A stretch of 64,000 nt of DNA from Albimonas donghaensis (GCF_900106695.1 NZ_FNMZ01000001.1:620001-684000), one strand, 5' to 3'. Shown: positions 9,777 to 19,470, counted from the first letter of the stretch. Notes: generated by a model from the letters alone, not told the origin. A program made the numbers and translations.

Positions 9777-11663
9777 TCAGGCGGCCCGGCGCCCCCCGCG
9801 GGACCGGCGCGCGGCCTTCCCCAGCGCGCCCGGATCGGTGTCGAACAGCGCGGCCAGCTGCTCGGTCATCGCGCCGGCGAGCTGGTCCACGTCGGTGATG
9901 GTCACCGCGCGCTGGTAGTAGCGGGTCACGTCATGGCCGATGCCGATGGCCAGCAGCTCCACCGCCCGCTTGCGCTCGATCATCGCGATGACGTCGCGCA
10001 GGTGCTTTTCCAGGTAGTTGGAGGCGTTGACCGACAGGGTGGAGTCATCCACCGGCGCGCCGTCGGAGATCACCATGAGAATGCGCCGCTGCTCGGGGCG
10101 CTTCTCGATCCGGCGATGCGCCCATTCCAGCGCCTCGCCGTCGATGTTCTCCTTCAGCAGGCCCTCTTTCATCATCAGGCCCAGGTTGTCGCGGGTCCGG
10201 CGCATGGGCGCGTCGGCGGGCTTGTAGACGATGTGGCGCAGGTCGTTCAGGCGCCCCGGCGCGGCGGGACGGCCGGCCTGCAGCCAGGAATCCCGGCTCT
10301 GCCCACCCTTCCAGGCGCGGGTGGTGAAGCCCAGAACCTCGACCTTCACCGCGCAGCGCTCCAGCGTCCGGGCCAGGATGTCGGCGCAGATCGCGGCGAT
10401 GGAGATCGGGCGCCCGCGCATGGAGCCCGAATTGTCGATCAGCAGCGTCACCACGGTGTCGCGGAACTTCGCCTCCTTCTCCACCTTGAAGGACAGCGGG
10501 GTCGTGGGGTTGGCCACCACGCGGGCGAGGCGGGCGGCATCGAGCACACCCTCCTCCTTGTCGAAGTCCCAGGAGCGGTTCTGCTGGGCCTGAAGACGGC
10601 GCTGAAGCTTGTTGGCGAGGCGCGAGACCGCGCCCTTCAGCGGCTCCAGCTGCTGGTCGAGATAGGCGCGCAGGCGCTCCAGCTCCTCCGGTTCGGCGAG
10701 GTCGGTGGCCGCGACCTCCTCGTCGAACTTGTCGGAAAAGACCTTGTAGGTCGGATCGGCGTCGGAGGGCGAGGGCGGACGCGGCGGGGCGTCGGGGGCC
10801 TCGCCTTCCTCTTCCATGGACTCCTCGGCCATCTCGGCGTCGTCGGACTCCTCCATCTGCATCTGGGCGGAGGAGGCGTCGGGCGCGTCGGCGGCCTGGT
10901 CGTCGGGGGCGTAGTCCTGGTTCTCGTCGCCCTGCTCGTCGCCCTGGTCGTCGCCATCGGGCTCGGGCTCTTCGCCCTCCTGCTCCTCGGCGTCGTCGCT
11001 TTCCTCGGCGTCGTCGGGGTCCTCGCCCAGCTGCTCGCCATAGCCGAGCTGATCGATGACCATGCGCGCCAGCTTGGCGAAGGCGGCCTGATCGTCGAGC
11101 TTGTCGCCGACATTGGCGATGGTCTCGCCGGACTGCTGTTCGAGGAAGCCGCGCCACAGGCCGAGCACGTTGTCGGCGCCCTTGGGCAGCTCGCGCCCGG
11201 TGGCCATCTGGCGCACGAGGTAGCCGGCGGCCTCGGCGAGCGGGGCCTGGGCGGCGTCCTTGATGTCGCCATAGCCCAGCCGGCGGGCGTTCTCGGCCAG
11301 CCGCGCGTCGAGATTGGCGGCGACGCCGGGCATCTGCTTGGCGCCGATGGACTCGCAGCGCGCGGTCTCCATCGTCTCGAACAGGGCGCGGGCCATCTCG
11401 CCCTGCGGCAGGTAGCGGTTGTGCACCGCGTCGTCATGGAAGCGCATGCGCAGGGCGTAGGCGTCGCCGGCCCCGCGGGCGGCGACGACCTCGTCGCGGC
11501 TCATGCGGCGGGTCACCTGGGGCAGGCGGACGGAATCGTTGGCCATGCCCGGCGGGTCGACCGAATAGGTCACCGACAGGTCGGAGTCGTCGGCCATGGC
11601 GCGGGTCGCCTCGGCCAGCGCCTTCTTGAACGGATCGGCCGGGTTGTCGGAGCGGTTGTTCAT
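9777..11663 (-). CDS. cobT: Cobaltochelatase subunit CobT
   Basis: A 628-residue subunit of the aerobic cobalt chelatase, which with CobS and CobN inserts cobalt into hydrogenobyrinic acid a,c-diamide during vitamin B12 synthesis in the cytoplasm. The N-terminal half is alpha-helical ([25 protein letters not shown]). Residues about 210-300 are a very acidic linker (repeated [23 protein letters not shown]). The C-terminal third is a von Willebrand A domain with the metal-site motif DNSGS, giving D410, S412 and S414. The acidic linker is usual for CobT and for the homologous BchD. It lies 201 bases downstream of cobS on the same strand. A 12-bp direct repeat (9758-9781) spans its stop codon. 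Confidence 0.95.
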   Translation of the reverse strand: MNNRSDNPADPFKKALAEATRAMADDSDLSVTYSVDPPGMANDSVRLPQVTRRMSRDEVVAARGAGDAYALRMRFHDDAVHNRYLPQGEMARALFETMETARCESIGAKQMPGVAANLDARLAENARRLGYGDIKDAAQAPLAEAAGYLVRQMATGRELPKGADNVLGLWRGFLEQQSGETIANVGDKLDDQAAFAKLARMVIDQLGYGEQLGEDPDDAEESDDAEEQEGEEPEPDGDDQGDEQGDENQDYAPDDQAADAPDASSAQMQMEESDDAEMAEESMEEEGEAPDAPPRPPSPSDADPTYKVFSDKFDEEVAATDLAEPEELERLRAYLDQQLEPLKGAVSRLANKLQRRLQAQQNRSWDFDKEEGVLDAARLARVVANPTTPLSFKVEKEAKFRDTVVTLLIDNSGSMRGRPISIAAICADILARTLERCAVKVEVLGFTTRAWKGGQSRDSWLQAGRPAAPGRLNDLRHIVYKPADAPMRRTRDNLGLMMKEGLLKENIDGEALEWAHRRIEKRPEQRRILMVISDGAPVDDSTLSVNASNYLEKHLRDVIAMIERKRAVELLAIGIGHDVTRYYQRAVTITDVDQLAGAMTEQLAALFDTDPGALGKAARRSRGGRRAA

Positions 11664-11864
11664 CGGGGCGCGCCACCTTGTTCAGCTGGACGTCGCCGGG
11701 GCCGGGATCCGGCCGCCCGGGTCGGGGTCTGGGCCGGGATCCGGGCCGGGGGGCGGCGGCGTCGGCGCGGTCGGGCAGGGGCCTGCGTCCGCGTCATTCG
11801 GGGGGCGGCGCGCCCGAACCCCGTCGGGGTCCGGGCGCGCGCGGGGTCTCGGGCCGGGGCGGCC

Positions 11865-12854
11865 TCAGCCCAGGGCGATGGAGGCCGCGCTCTCGGGCAG
11901 CTCTTCGCCGAAGCAGCGCTGGTAGATCTCGGCGACCGTCTGGCGCTCGAGCTCGTCGCACTTGTTGAGGAAGGTCACCCGGAAGGCGAAGCCCATGTCG
12001 CCGCCGAAGATCCGCGCGTTTTCGGCCCAGGCGAGCACGGTGCGCGGGGACATGACGGTGGAGATGTCGCCGTTCATGAAGGCCGAGCGGCTGAGGTCCG
12101 CCACGGTCACCATGCGCGAGATCGTCGTCTTGCCCTTGGGCGTCTGGTAGTCGGGGTTCTTGGCCAGCACGATGGCGACTTCGTCGTCATGGCTGAGATA
12201 GTTGAGCGTCACCACCATCGACCAGCGGTCCATCTGGCCCTGGTTGATCTGCTGGGTGCCGTGATAGAGGCCGGTCGTGTCGCCCAGTCCGACCGTGTTC
12301 GCGGTGGCGAACAGGCGGAAGTAGCGGTGCGGGTGGATGACCTCGTTCTGGTCGAGCAGGGTCAGCTTGCCGTCCACCTCCAGCACGCGCTGGATGACGA
12401 ACATCACGTCCGGGCGGCCGGCGTCGTATTCGTCGAAGACGATGGCCACGGGGTTCTTCAGCGCCCAGGGCAGGATGCCTTCGTGGAATTCGGTGACCTG
12501 CTTGCCGTCCCGGATCTTGATGGCGTCCTTGCCGATCAGGTCGATGCGGGAGATGTGGCTGTCGAGGTTCACGCGCACGCAGGGCCAGTTCAGGCGGGCG
12601 GCGACCTGCTCGATATGGGTCGACTTGCCGGTGCCGTGATAGCCCTGGATCATCACGCGGCGATTATGCGCGAAGCCCGCCAGGATCGCCATCGTGGTGT
12701 CGCGATCGAACTGGTAGGTCGGGTCGAGGGTGGGCACGCGATCGGTGGGCTCGGGGAAGCCCTTCACCGTCATGTCGGAGTCGATGCCGAAGACGTCGCG
12801 GACCGAGAGGTCCACGGTCGGTTCCATCGCGTCCAGGATCGCACCGTCAGCCAT
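11865..12854 (-). CDS. cobS: Cobaltochelatase subunit CobS (AAA+ ATPase)
   Basis: A 329-residue AAA+ ATPase that forms the ring motor of cobaltochelatase together with CobT. Walker A GYHGTGKS is at residues 71-78 and Walker B is [11 protein letters not shown]; the family block [22 protein letters not shown], broken only by the loop, is complete, and [18 protein letters not shown] forms the sensor region. Length and motifs are standard. The start at 12854 has AGGAG shortly before it. In many Rhodobacterales a J-domain gene and bolA lie directly upstream of cobS; here two unrelated genes (13220-15687) separate them. Confidence 0.95.
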   Translation of the reverse strand: MADGAILDAMEPTVDLSVRDVFGIDSDMTVKGFPEPTDRVPTLDPTYQFDRDTTMAILAGFAHNRRVMIQGYHGTGKSTHIEQVAARLNWPCVRVNLDSHISRIDLIGKDAIKIRDGKQVTEFHEGILPWALKNPVAIVFDEYDAGRPDVMFVIQRVLEVDGKLTLLDQNEVIHPHRYFRLFATANTVGLGDTTGLYHGTQQINQGQMDRWSMVVTLNYLSHDDEVAIVLAKNPDYQTPKGKTTISRMVTVADLSRSAFMNGDISTVMSPRTVLAWAENARIFGGDMGFAFRVTFLNKCDELERQTVAEIYQRCFGEELPESAASIALG

Positions 12855-13219
12855 AGGAGAAACTCGCTTTCCGCCGGGCGGTCCCGGGCATGTTCGTCAG
12901 TCTGACTTTGTTCTTGGAACATAGCGCGCACGCGCGCAAGGGCGCCAGCGGCGCGGCGCCGCGCCTGCGAGGAAATCAACGGGCCGATGGGGCCGAAACC
13001 GGGGCGACCTGGCGCCGCGGGGCGGGTTTCGGCGGCCCGGAGGCGCCCGAAAGGCGCGTTCGCGGCGGCGGAGTCGCTTCGGGGTCGGTTTCGGGAATGG
13101 CCGGGTCGGGCAGGAAGGGGCGCCGCAGCATGGCGAGCCGCGGCTTGGCGGGGCGCGACGGGATGAGGCGCGGGGCGCGCGGGATGGCGCGGCGGCGGCG
13201 GAGGCGTTAACTTCGGTTA
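12855..13219. other. Divergent gap between cobS and the nuclease gene
   Basis: 365 bases without a credible gene; a 106-codon frame on the plus strand is Arg/Gly-rich and looks like noise. Two small dyads lie close to the cobS start: GTCAG-T-CTGAC (12896-12906) and TGTTC-TTG-GAACA (12909-12921), followed by ATAGCG, which on the minus strand gives a TATG-like -10. They are candidate operator sites for cobS. Confidence 0.35.
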
Positions 13220-14089
13220 ATGATCCGTAAACGCCCCACGCTTTCCCGCCGGGACCTGTCCCGGCTCGCGCGTCTTCGCCGGTCCGACTTCTCGCCGGGG
13301 AACCGTCGGCTGGCGCGGCTGCTGTTTCTCGTCGGCATGGCGGCGGTCGCGGGGGCGGCCGCGCTGCTCGACGCGCCCTCTCCCCCGCCCGCCGCCGAGG
13401 CCGGCGCGACCGAGCCCGAACGTTTCGCGGGCCGGGCGCGGGTGGTGGACGGAGACACGATCCGCATCGGCGAGGCGCGGTTGCGGCTCGTGCATATCGA
13501 CGCGCCCGAGACCCGACAGGATTGCGAGGACGCCGACGGGCGCGCCTATGCCTGCGGCGAGGCCTCGACCCGCGCCCTGGTCGAGATGATCGGCGGGCGA
13601 GAGGTGCGTTGCGCCGCCGAGGAACGCGACCGCTACGACCGCGCTCTGGCGGTGTGCGAGGCCGGGGGACGGGACCTGAACGGGGCCATGGTCTCGGCGG
13701 GCTGGGCGGTGGTCTACGCGAAATTCTCGGACCGCTACGAGGCCGAGCAGGCCGCCGCCCGCGCCGCCGGGCTGGGCCTGTGGTCCGGCCGCTTCGAGCC
13801 CCCCTGGGATTACCGCGCCCGTCTGCGCGCCGAGGCCGCGGCCCGTTCCCAGCCGCGCTCGGCCGAGGAGGTGCTGGCGGGCAAGGACGGGGCGGGGGCC
13901 AAGGACGGGGCGGGGGGCGAGGACGGGAACTGCCCGATCAAGGGCAACATCTCCGGCTCGGGCCGGATCTTCCACGTGCCGGGGCAGGCGGATTACGACC
14001 GCACCCGGATCACCCCGGCCAAGGGCGAGCGCTGGTTCTGCTCGGAGGACGAGGCGACCTCCGCCGGTTGGCGCCGCGCGAAGCGCTGA
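13220..14089 (+). CDS. Membrane-anchored thermonuclease-family protein
   Basis: A 289-residue protein with a staphylococcal-nuclease-like domain. A basic N-terminus is followed by one hydrophobic segment (residues about 33-50, LLFLVGMAAVAGAAALL), so it is probably anchored in the inner membrane or exported. The SNase core runs from VVDGDTIRIGEARLRLVHIDAPETRQD (calcium-binding Asp residues and first Arg) through RYDRALAVC to AGLGLWSG. After a short KDGAGAKDGAGGEDG repeat comes a C-terminal module ending GERWFCSEDEATSAGWRRAK, found in many alphaproteobacterial nucleases of this type. It probably cuts DNA or RNA outside the cytoplasm. Confidence 0.85.
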   Translation: MIRKRPTLSRRDLSRLARLRRSDFSPGNRRLARLLFLVGMAAVAGAAALLDAPSPPPAAEAGATEPERFAGRARVVDGDTIRIGEARLRLVHIDAPETRQDCEDADGRAYACGEASTRALVEMIGGREVRCAAEERDRYDRALAVCEAGGRDLNGAMVSAGWAVVYAKFSDRYEAEQAAARAAGLGLWSGRFEPPWDYRARLRAEAAARSQPRSAEEVLAGKDGAGAKDGAGGEDGNCPIKGNISGSGRIFHVPGQADYDRTRITPAKGERWFCSEDEATSAGWRRAKR

Positions 14090-14484
14090 GAAGGGATCGG
14101 GGGAGGCGGGGGCGCGTCCGCCGCGACGGGACAGGTCTCCATGGGGCGCCCTGTGGCCCCGGTCGCGCAGCGGCGCCCCTTCGTCCCTGTCGCGCGCAGG
14201 CGCCGCGCATCGGTTCCGCCGCTTGCGCGGTCCCGCCCGCGGCGCGCCGAGACCGGGGGGCCGGTGGCGAGGGGGCGCGACCGGACCCGCCCGCCCCCGG
14301 CGCGGCCGGGCGCCCGGCCGACCCGCCGCGCGGGCGGAACCGCGACGCTAGCGCCCGGGCGGTCGCGCGGCCCGCGTCTTGGCCGCCGTTTTCGTCGCCG
14401 TCTCCGCCTCGCGCCCGCGCCCTTCCCGCGCCCCGCCCGCCGCGATAGACCGGGCCCCTCGTCCCACCAGCCGCGGAGCCTCCG
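14090..14484. other. GC-rich gap with no recognised feature
   Basis: 395 bases made almost wholly of G and C. Frames across it give Arg/Pro/Gly-rich translations on both strands and no conserved motif. I see no clear promoter, repeat or hairpin with a T-run. It separates the nuclease gene from the PLP enzyme. Confidence 0.4.
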
Positions 14485-15687
14485 ATGACCGACGCCCTTC
14501 CCCCCCGCTCCCTCGCCCGCCGCCCCGCCGCCCCGTCCACCGTCACCCGGCCCGTGGCGAGCCCGATCCAGCCCTCCGTGGTCTGGCGGGCCGAGGACGC
14601 CGACGCGCTCGACGCCCAGTACGAGGGCCGCACCGAGGGCTTCGCCTATGCCCGCGAAAGCCATCCCAACGCCGTCGCCCTCGCCCGCCAGATCGACGCG
14701 CTGGAGGGCACGCCGGAGGGCTCGGGCGGCGGGCTCTGCTTCGGCTCGGGGATGGGCGCGGTCTCGGCGGTGCTGCTGGGGCTGCTGAAGTCGGGGGACC
14801 GGGTGATCGCGTCCTCGCAGCTCTACGGGCGCAGCCTGCGGCTGATGACCCAGGACCTGCCGCGCTTCGGGATCGAGATCGCCTTCGTCGACCCCACCGA
14901 CGGCGCCGCCTGGCGCAAGGCCGCCGAGACCCCGGCCGCCATGGTCTTCGCCGAAGTCGTCTCCAACCCCACGCTGCGGGTCGCCGACATGGACGCCGCG
15001 CGCGACGCCGCGACGGCCTGCGGCGGGCTGCTGGTGGTGGACAACACCTTCACCACGCCCCGCGGCTGGCGGCCCTTCGACCATGGCGCGGACATCGTGA
15101 TCCACTCGGTCACCAAGATGCTGGCCGGGCATTCCGACGCGACGCTGGGCTGGGCCGCGGCCCGGACGCCGGAGATCCGCGCGGCGCTCGCCGCCGCCCA
15201 GGGCTCGATCGGGGCCACCGCCAGCCCCTTCGACTGCTGGCTGGCCGAGCGCGGGCTCGCCACCTTCGCCCTGCGCTACGACCGGGCCGAGGCCAACGCC
15301 GCCGCGCTGGCCGACCACCTGGCGACGCTGCCGGGGGTGGAGGCGGCGATCTATCCCGGCCGCGCCGACCATCCCGATCACAACCGCGCCGGCGACCTGC
15401 TGCAGGGGCGCAACGGGACCATGGTGGCGTTCCGCCTGAAGGGCGGGCGGGCGCAGGCCAACGCCTTCATCCGCGCCGCCGCAGACCTGCCCTTCGCGCC
15501 CTCGCTGGGCGACGTGCAGACGCTGCTGAGCCACCCGCCCAGCTCCTCCCACCGGGCGCTGACGCCGGAGGGGCGGGCGGCGCTCGGCATCACCGAGGGG
15601 TTCATCCGGGTGTCGGTCGGGGTCGAGGAGATCGAGACGCTGAAGGCCGAGTTCTCGGAGGCCGTGGCCGCCGCCGCGAAGGTCTGA
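14485..15687 (+). CDS. PLP-dependent trans-sulfuration enzyme (cystathionine gamma-synthase / methionine gamma-lyase family)
   Basis: A 400-residue Cys/Met metabolism PLP enzyme. The cofactor lysine is K211 in VIHSVTKMLAGHSD. Other family marks are YARESHPNAVALARQIDALEG, the phosphate-binding GSGMGAVSAVL, VVDNTFTTP and the C-terminal SLGDVQTLLSHPPSSSHR with FIRVSVGVE. It could make or cleave C-S bonds in methionine or cysteine metabolism; which member of the family cannot be told from sequence alone. No sulfur gene is next to it. It lies between the nuclease gene and a convergent J-domain gene, inside what is often a continuous bolA-J protein-cobS-cobT block. Confidence 0.85.
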   Translation: MTDALPPRSLARRPAAPSTVTRPVASPIQPSVVWRAEDADALDAQYEGRTEGFAYARESHPNAVALARQIDALEGTPEGSGGGLCFGSGMGAVSAVLLGLLKSGDRVIASSQLYGRSLRLMTQDLPRFGIEIAFVDPTDGAAWRKAAETPAAMVFAEVVSNPTLRVADMDAARDAATACGGLLVVDNTFTTPRGWRPFDHGADIVIHSVTKMLAGHSDATLGWAAARTPEIRAALAAAQGSIGATASPFDCWLAERGLATFALRYDRAEANAAALADHLATLPGVEAAIYPGRADHPDHNRAGDLLQGRNGTMVAFRLKGGRAQANAFIRAAADLPFAPSLGDVQTLLSHPPSSSHRALTPEGRAALGITEGFIRVSVGVEEIETLKAEFSEAVAAAAKV

Positions 15688-15697
15688 GCCGGGCAGG

Positions 15698-15732
15698 GGG
15701 CGGGGGGCGAGCGCCCGTCTCGCCCCCCGCCC
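15698..15732. terminator. 14-bp perfect hairpin between convergent genes
   Basis: Arms 15698-15711 and 15719-15732 are perfect reverse complements with a seven-base loop. The position between two convergent stop codons suggests a shared transcription stop, although no T-run follows on either side. Confidence 0.5.
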
Positions 15733-15766
15733 GTCCTGGCCCGCCGCCCGTCCTGGCCCGCCGCCG
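15733..15766. repeat. 17-bp tandem duplication
   Basis: GTCCTGGCCCGCCGCCC at 15733-15749 is repeated at 15750-15766 with one change at the last base. It follows the hairpin directly and lies in non-coding DNA. Confidence 0.7.
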
Positions 15767-15790
15767 GGCGCCGGCCGGGCGCGGTCCCGG

Positions 15791-16468
15791 TCAGTCCGGG
15801 AAATTGCGGCTGGTCTTGATCTGGTCCCAAGCCCAGAGCACCTGGGTCAGCCGGGCCTCGTCGTCGCGCCGCCCGCCGTTGAGGTCCGGGTGCAGATCCT
15901 TGACCAGCGCCTTGTAGCGGGTCCGGATCTCCCGCCGCTGGCTGGCGTCGGGCATCCCCAGAATGTCCAGCGCCCGCCGCTCGGTCGCCGGCAGCAGGCG
16001 GCGGCGCGGCTCGGGGCGCTTGCCCTCGGGCGGGGCGTCGCCGGGATTGATGGTGGCGTTCTCGCCCAGCACCTCGAACGGATCGCGATAGCCGAACCGG
16101 GCCCAGGCCCGCCCCTCCGCGTGACCATTGGCCGAGACCTGCGGCTTGCCGCCCTTGCCCAGCTTCCAGGTCGGACGTTCCCAGGTGTTGGCGTTGCGCA
16201 GGGATTCCTCGAGCTCGGTCTCCGACTGGCCCTCGAAGAAGTTCCAGGCGCGGTTGTATTCGCGCACATGCTCCAGACAGAACCAGTGGAATTCGTCCAG
16301 CCGCTCGGGCGAGACCGGGGCGCGGTAGGCGCCGGCCTCCTCGCAACCCTCGCATTCGCAGACGCGGGCGGAACTGGCGAAGGCGCCGGTCTGGCCGCGC
16401 GCGCGCTGGCGCCGCCGCTTGTCGGCGGCAACGGAGACGTCGTAGTCGAAAAACGAGCGGCGCGACAA
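15791..16468 (-). CDS. J-domain (DnaJ-like) co-chaperone
   Basis: A 225-residue protein with a C-terminal J domain (residues about 160-225). The HPD tripeptide that stimulates Hsp70 ATPase is at 193-195 in LVKDLHPDLNGG. The N-terminal half has a small Cys cluster, CECEGC (residues 37-42) plus C64, which may bind zinc, followed by REYNRAWNFFEGQSE. This architecture is widespread in alphaproteobacteria, where the gene is commonly found between bolA and cobS. It is divergent from bolA, with about 140 bases between the starts. Confidence 0.9.
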   Translation of the reverse strand: MSRRSFFDYDVSVAADKRRRQRARGQTGAFASSARVCECEGCEEAGAYRAPVSPERLDEFHWFCLEHVREYNRAWNFFEGQSETELEESLRNANTWERPTWKLGKGGKPQVSANGHAEGRAWARFGYRDPFEVLGENATINPGDAPPEGKRPEPRRRLLPATERRALDILGMPDASQRREIRTRYKALVKDLHPDLNGGRRDDEARLTQVLWAWDQIKTSRNFPD

Positions 16469-16610
16469 GCTTGCCTCTCCCGGCTATTGCGGCTTCGGTC
16501 GCGCGTGACGACCTGATGCGCGGACCCCGACGGCATGTTACGGGGACCGGCGACTCGGACGGGACAGTCTAGCCCGAGCGGCGCGAAGGAAAAGACGGAG
16601 GATCGACGCG

Positions 16611-16943
16611 ATGCGAGCGAACCCGACGGAAACGGCGACGGCCGGCGCGGCGCCGGCGGTGGTGGCGGGCGACGGCCCCTGGGCCGCGGCGATGCGCGCC
16701 AAGCTGGTGGCGGAATTCGCCCCCAGCGCGCTGGAGATCGAGGACCAGTCCGAGAGCCATCGCGGACATGGCGGCTACCGGGAAGGGGGCGAGACTCATT
16801 TTCACGTCCAGATGAGGTCCGCTTCCTTCGACGGCAAGACCCGCGTGGCGCGTCAGCGCATGGTGATGCGGGTGCTCAAGGACGAGCTGGAGGCGCGGGT
16901 CCATGCGCTGTCCCTTAGCCTCCAGGCCGGGGACGAGGCATGA
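16611..16943 (+). CDS. bolA: BolA family protein
   Basis: A 110-residue BolA protein. After a 30-residue Ala-rich lead come the family marks: LEIEDQSESHRGHGG, the THFHVQMRS strand, the conserved position where many BolA proteins have RH (here VARQRMVMRVL) and the C-terminal VHALSLSL. BolA proteins work with monothiol glutaredoxins in iron-sulfur cluster handling and in cell-shape or stress responses. GGAGG lies 10 bases before the ATG. Its stop overlaps the start of the lipoprotein gene (ATGA at 16940). Confidence 0.9.
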   Translation: MRANPTETATAGAAPAVVAGDGPWAAAMRAKLVAEFAPSALEIEDQSESHRGHGGYREGGETHFHVQMRSASFDGKTRVARQRMVMRVLKDELEARVHALSLSLQAGDEA

Positions 16944-17191
16944 GCGGGCCGGGTGTCAACGGAACGGGTGGGAACAGGGCGGGGAGGCCGCTGGCGCTGA
17001 CCGCCCTGCTGGCCCTGCTGGCGGGCGCGCCGCTGACGGGCTGCGGCGTGGTCTCGGCCACCGGTTCGGTGATCGGGGGCACGATCAGCGCGGCGGGCTC
17101 GGTGGTGGGCGGCGTGGCCTCGGCGACGGGCTCGGTGGTCGGCGCGGGGATTGACGCGGTTTCGGGCGGCGACGACGACGACGAGGATTGA
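16940..17191 (+). CDS. Small lipoprotein with GSV-GG repeats (83 aa)
   Basis: The N-terminus carries a lipoprotein signal peptide ending in the lipobox LTGC, so C35 would be lipidated. The mature part is only about 49 residues. Three imperfect repeats follow (SATGSVIGGTI, SAAGSVVGGVA, SATGSVVGAGI) and the tail is acidic (GGDDDDED). Glycines spaced every four residues suggest a packed helix or a membrane-associating glycine zipper. Translationally coupled to bolA. Function unknown; small glycine-zipper lipoproteins are often envelope structural or stress proteins. Confidence 0.7.
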   Translation: MSGPGVNGTGGNRAGRPLALTALLALLAGAPLTGCGVVSATGSVIGGTISAAGSVVGGVASATGSVVGAGIDAVSGGDDDDED

Positions 17192-17335
17192 GCGACGGCG
17201 CCGCAGGCCGCGGCGAGGATCGTGCGAGGGCGCCGCTGGCCGCGGCGACGCGAGGTTTCGCAGCGCCGGCCCGGCCGGGACCGATGGCCGGCGCATTGGC
17301 TCCGGGATGGCTCGCGGTTGGGGGCCGAACGCAAG

Positions 17336-17362
17336 ACGGCGCGCCGGGGGCGCGCCGTTTTT
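17336..17362 (+). terminator. Intrinsic terminator after bolA-lipoprotein operon
   Basis: ACGGCGCGCC (17336-17345), a GGG loop and GGCGCGCCGT (17349-17358) form a perfect 10-bp stem followed at once by a run of five T (17358-17362). Confidence 0.85.
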
Positions 17363-17372
17363 CGTTTCGCGA

Positions 17373-17392
17373 AAAAGCCTTGCGGGGCTTTT
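17373..17392. terminator. Bidirectional intrinsic terminator
   Basis: AAAAGCC (17373-17379) and GGCTTTT (17386-17392) pair around a six-base loop, with T-rich ends on both strands. It serves the minus-strand DUF4177-like gene (stop at 17409) and backs up the plus-strand terminator beside it. Confidence 0.75.
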
Positions 17393-17408
17393 CTCAGACG
17401 CTGCGCGA

Positions 17409-17846
17409 TCAACGCTCCGCCGGGCCGAGACGCGCGCCGGGCGCGTCCGCCTGCGGGGCGCCGTCGTCGGGCTGGCGCATCGCGGGGTCGAGCCGCATCA
17501 GCGCCGCGTCGGGCGAGGCGGGCGCGGCCGCCGGCGCGGGGGCCCGGCGGAAGGCCGGCGGCTCATCCTCCGCGAACCCGCCGCCCACATGGGTCGGCGC
17601 GTCCTGGCCCGGCTTCGGGCGACGGAAGATCAGCACCGAGTGGAACACGGTGGAGCGGCGGGCCAGGAAGCCCGGACGCTCCTCGCAGGGCAGGTTTTCC
17701 GCCCGCAGATACTCCCAGCCCGACGCGGCCTCGGCGGAGATCGCCTCCTCCAGCGTGCGGGCGAAGGCGTCGGGGCCCTTGGGGACGCCCTTGAACTTGC
17801 CGGCGCGACGGGGCGCGGCCACGGTCTTGTAGTCGTAGAGGATCAT
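17409..17846 (-). CDS. DUF4177-like protein
   Basis: A 145-residue protein of unknown function. The N-terminal 75 residues resemble DUF4177 proteins: MILYDYKTVAAPRRAGKFKG, then GWEYLRAENLPCEERPG and FHSVLIFRR. The remaining 70 residues are Pro/Ala-rich and probably unstructured (PAFRRAPAPAAAPASPDAAL). The ATG at 17846 is preferred over the upstream one at 17870 because the conserved domain begins there. It lies about 110 bases from gatB and is probably separate from it. Confidence 0.7.
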   Translation of the reverse strand: MILYDYKTVAAPRRAGKFKGVPKGPDAFARTLEEAISAEAASGWEYLRAENLPCEERPGFLARRSTVFHSVLIFRRPKPGQDAPTHVGGGFAEDEPPAFRRAPAPAAAPASPDAALMRLDPAMRQPDDGAPQADAPGARLGPAER

Positions 17847-17958
17847 CCCGGTTCCCGTTCTGCGGCCCAAGACGGGCCGGAGCGCAACCTAGCCCGGCCG
17901 ACGGCCGATTCCAATCCGGCCGCGACGGGCGCAAGGCCGCCGCGGCCGCGCCGCGTCG

Positions 17959-19470
17959 TCAGATGCCCAGCTTGGCGCGCACGATCTCGTTCACCGCCTT
18001 GGGGTTGGCCTTGCCGCCGGTGGCCTTCATCACCTGGCCCACGAACCAGCCCGCCATGGAGGGCTTTTCGACCGCCTGCCGCGCCTTCTCGGGGTTGGCG
18101 GCGATCACGTCCTCGACCGCCTTTTCGATGGCGCCGGTGTCGGTGACCTGCTTCATGCCGCGGGTCTCGACGATCTCGGCCGGGTCGCCGCCTTCGGTCC
18201 ACAGGATCTCGAACAGGTCCTTGCCGATCTTGCCGGAGATGTCGCCCTTGCCGATCAGGTCGATGACGCCGCCGACCTGCTCAGGGGTCACGGGCGATTC
18301 CGTCACCGTCAGGCCCTGCTTGTTGAGCCGGCCGAACAGCTCGTTGATCACCCAGTTCGCGGCCTGCTTGCCGTCGCGGCCCGTGGCGACCTTTTCGAAA
18401 TAGCCCGCGTTCTCGACCTCCGCGGTCAGCACGCCGGCGTCGTATTCGGTCATGCCGTAATCCAGCACGAAGCGGGCCTTCTTGGCGTCCGGCAATTCGG
18501 GCAGGCTGTCGCGGACGCGGGCCACATAGGCCTCGTCGATCTCCAGCGGCAGCAGGTCGGGGTCGGGGAAATAGCGGTAGTCATGCGCCTCCTCCTTGGA
18601 GCGCATGGACCGGGTCTCGCCCTTGTTGGGGTCGTAGAGGCGGGTCTCCTGGTCGACCTTGCCGCCGTCCTCCAGAATGGCGATCTGGCGGCGCGCCTCG
18701 TAGTCGATGGCCTGCTGGATGAAGCGCATGGAGTTCATGTTCTTGATCTCGCAGCGGGTTCCGAGAATGGAGAAATCGTCGTTCTCCCGGAACCGCTCAT
18801 AGTCGCCGGGCTTGCAGACCGAGACGTTGACGTCGGCGCGCAGGCTGCCTTCCTGCATGTTGCCGTCGCAGGCCCCGAGATAGCGCAGGATCTGGCGCAG
18901 CTTCCGCACATATTCGGCGGCCTCTTCGGGGCCGCGGATGTCGGGGCGGGACACGATTTCCATCAGCGCGACGCCGGTGCGGTTCAGGTCCACGAAGGAC
19001 AGGGACGGGTCCATGTCATGGATCGACTTGCCGGCGTCCTGCTCCAGGTGGATGCGCTCGATCCGCACGCGGCGCGCCACGCCGGGCTCCAGGTCCACCA
19101 GCACCTCGCCCTCGCCCACGATCGGGTGCTTGAACTGGCTGATCTGGTAGCCCTGCGGCAGGTCCGGGTAGAAGTAGTTCTTGCGGTCGAACACCGAGCG
19201 CAGGTTGATCGCGGCCTTCAGGCCGAGCCCCGCGCGCACCGCCTGTTCGACGCAGAAGTCGTTGATGACGGGCAGCATTCCCGGCATGGCCGCGTCGATC
19301 AGCGAGACGTTGGTGTTGGGCTCGGCGCCGAACTCGGTGGAGGCGCCGGAGAACAGCTTGGACCTGGAGGCGACCTGGGCGTGGACCTCCATGCCGATCA
19401 CCAGCTCCCAGTCGCCCAGCGCGCCGTGGATCACCTTCGCCTCGGGTTCGCGGTAGTCGAGCTCGGCCAT
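17959..19470 (-). CDS. gatB: Asp-tRNA(Asn)/Glu-tRNA(Gln) amidotransferase subunit B
   Basis: A 503-residue GatB. It phosphorylates the side chain of Asp or Glu misacylated on tRNA(Asn) or tRNA(Gln), and ammonia from GatA then forms the amide. Clear marks are [21 protein letters not shown] at the N-terminus, the metal/ATP region [18 protein letters not shown], and [10 protein letters not shown]. The C-terminal YqeY-like tRNA-binding tail is complete ([15 protein letters not shown]). The start at 19470 is chosen because AGAGGA precedes it and the protein then begins [16 protein letters not shown]. gatA and gatC are not in the window. Confidence 0.97.
   Translation of the reverse strand: MAELDYREPEAKVIHGALGDWELVIGMEVHAQVASRSKLFSGASTEFGAEPNTNVSLIDAAMPGMLPVINDFCVEQAVRAGLGLKAAINLRSVFDRKNYFYPDLPQGYQISQFKHPIVGEGEVLVDLEPGVARRVRIERIHLEQDAGKSIHDMDPSLSFVDLNRTGVALMEIVSRPDIRGPEEAAEYVRKLRQILRYLGACDGNMQEGSLRADVNVSVCKPGDYERFRENDDFSILGTRCEIKNMNSMRFIQQAIDYEARRQIAILEDGGKVDQETRLYDPNKGETRSMRSKEEAHDYRYFPDPDLLPLEIDEAYVARVRDSLPELPDAKKARFVLDYGMTEYDAGVLTAEVENAGYFEKVATGRDGKQAANWVINELFGRLNKQGLTVTESPVTPEQVGGVIDLIGKGDISGKIGKDLFEILWTEGGDPAEIVETRGMKQVTDTGAIEKAVEDVIAANPEKARQAVEKPSMAGWFVGQVMKATGGKANPKAVNEIVRAKLGI

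Noticed and set aside
9084-12905. A 1273-codon plus-strand frame antisense to cobT and cobS
   Set aside because: Spans two well-supported genes and their gap, with a low-complexity translation.
12892-12913. Two GTTC half-sites resembling an alphaproteobacterial LexA box
   Set aside because: The spacer is 14 bases, not the 7 required for GTTC-N7-GTTC.
12890-13210. 106-codon frame upstream of the nuclease gene
   Set aside because: Starts inside the cobS promoter region and is Gly/Arg-rich without a motif.
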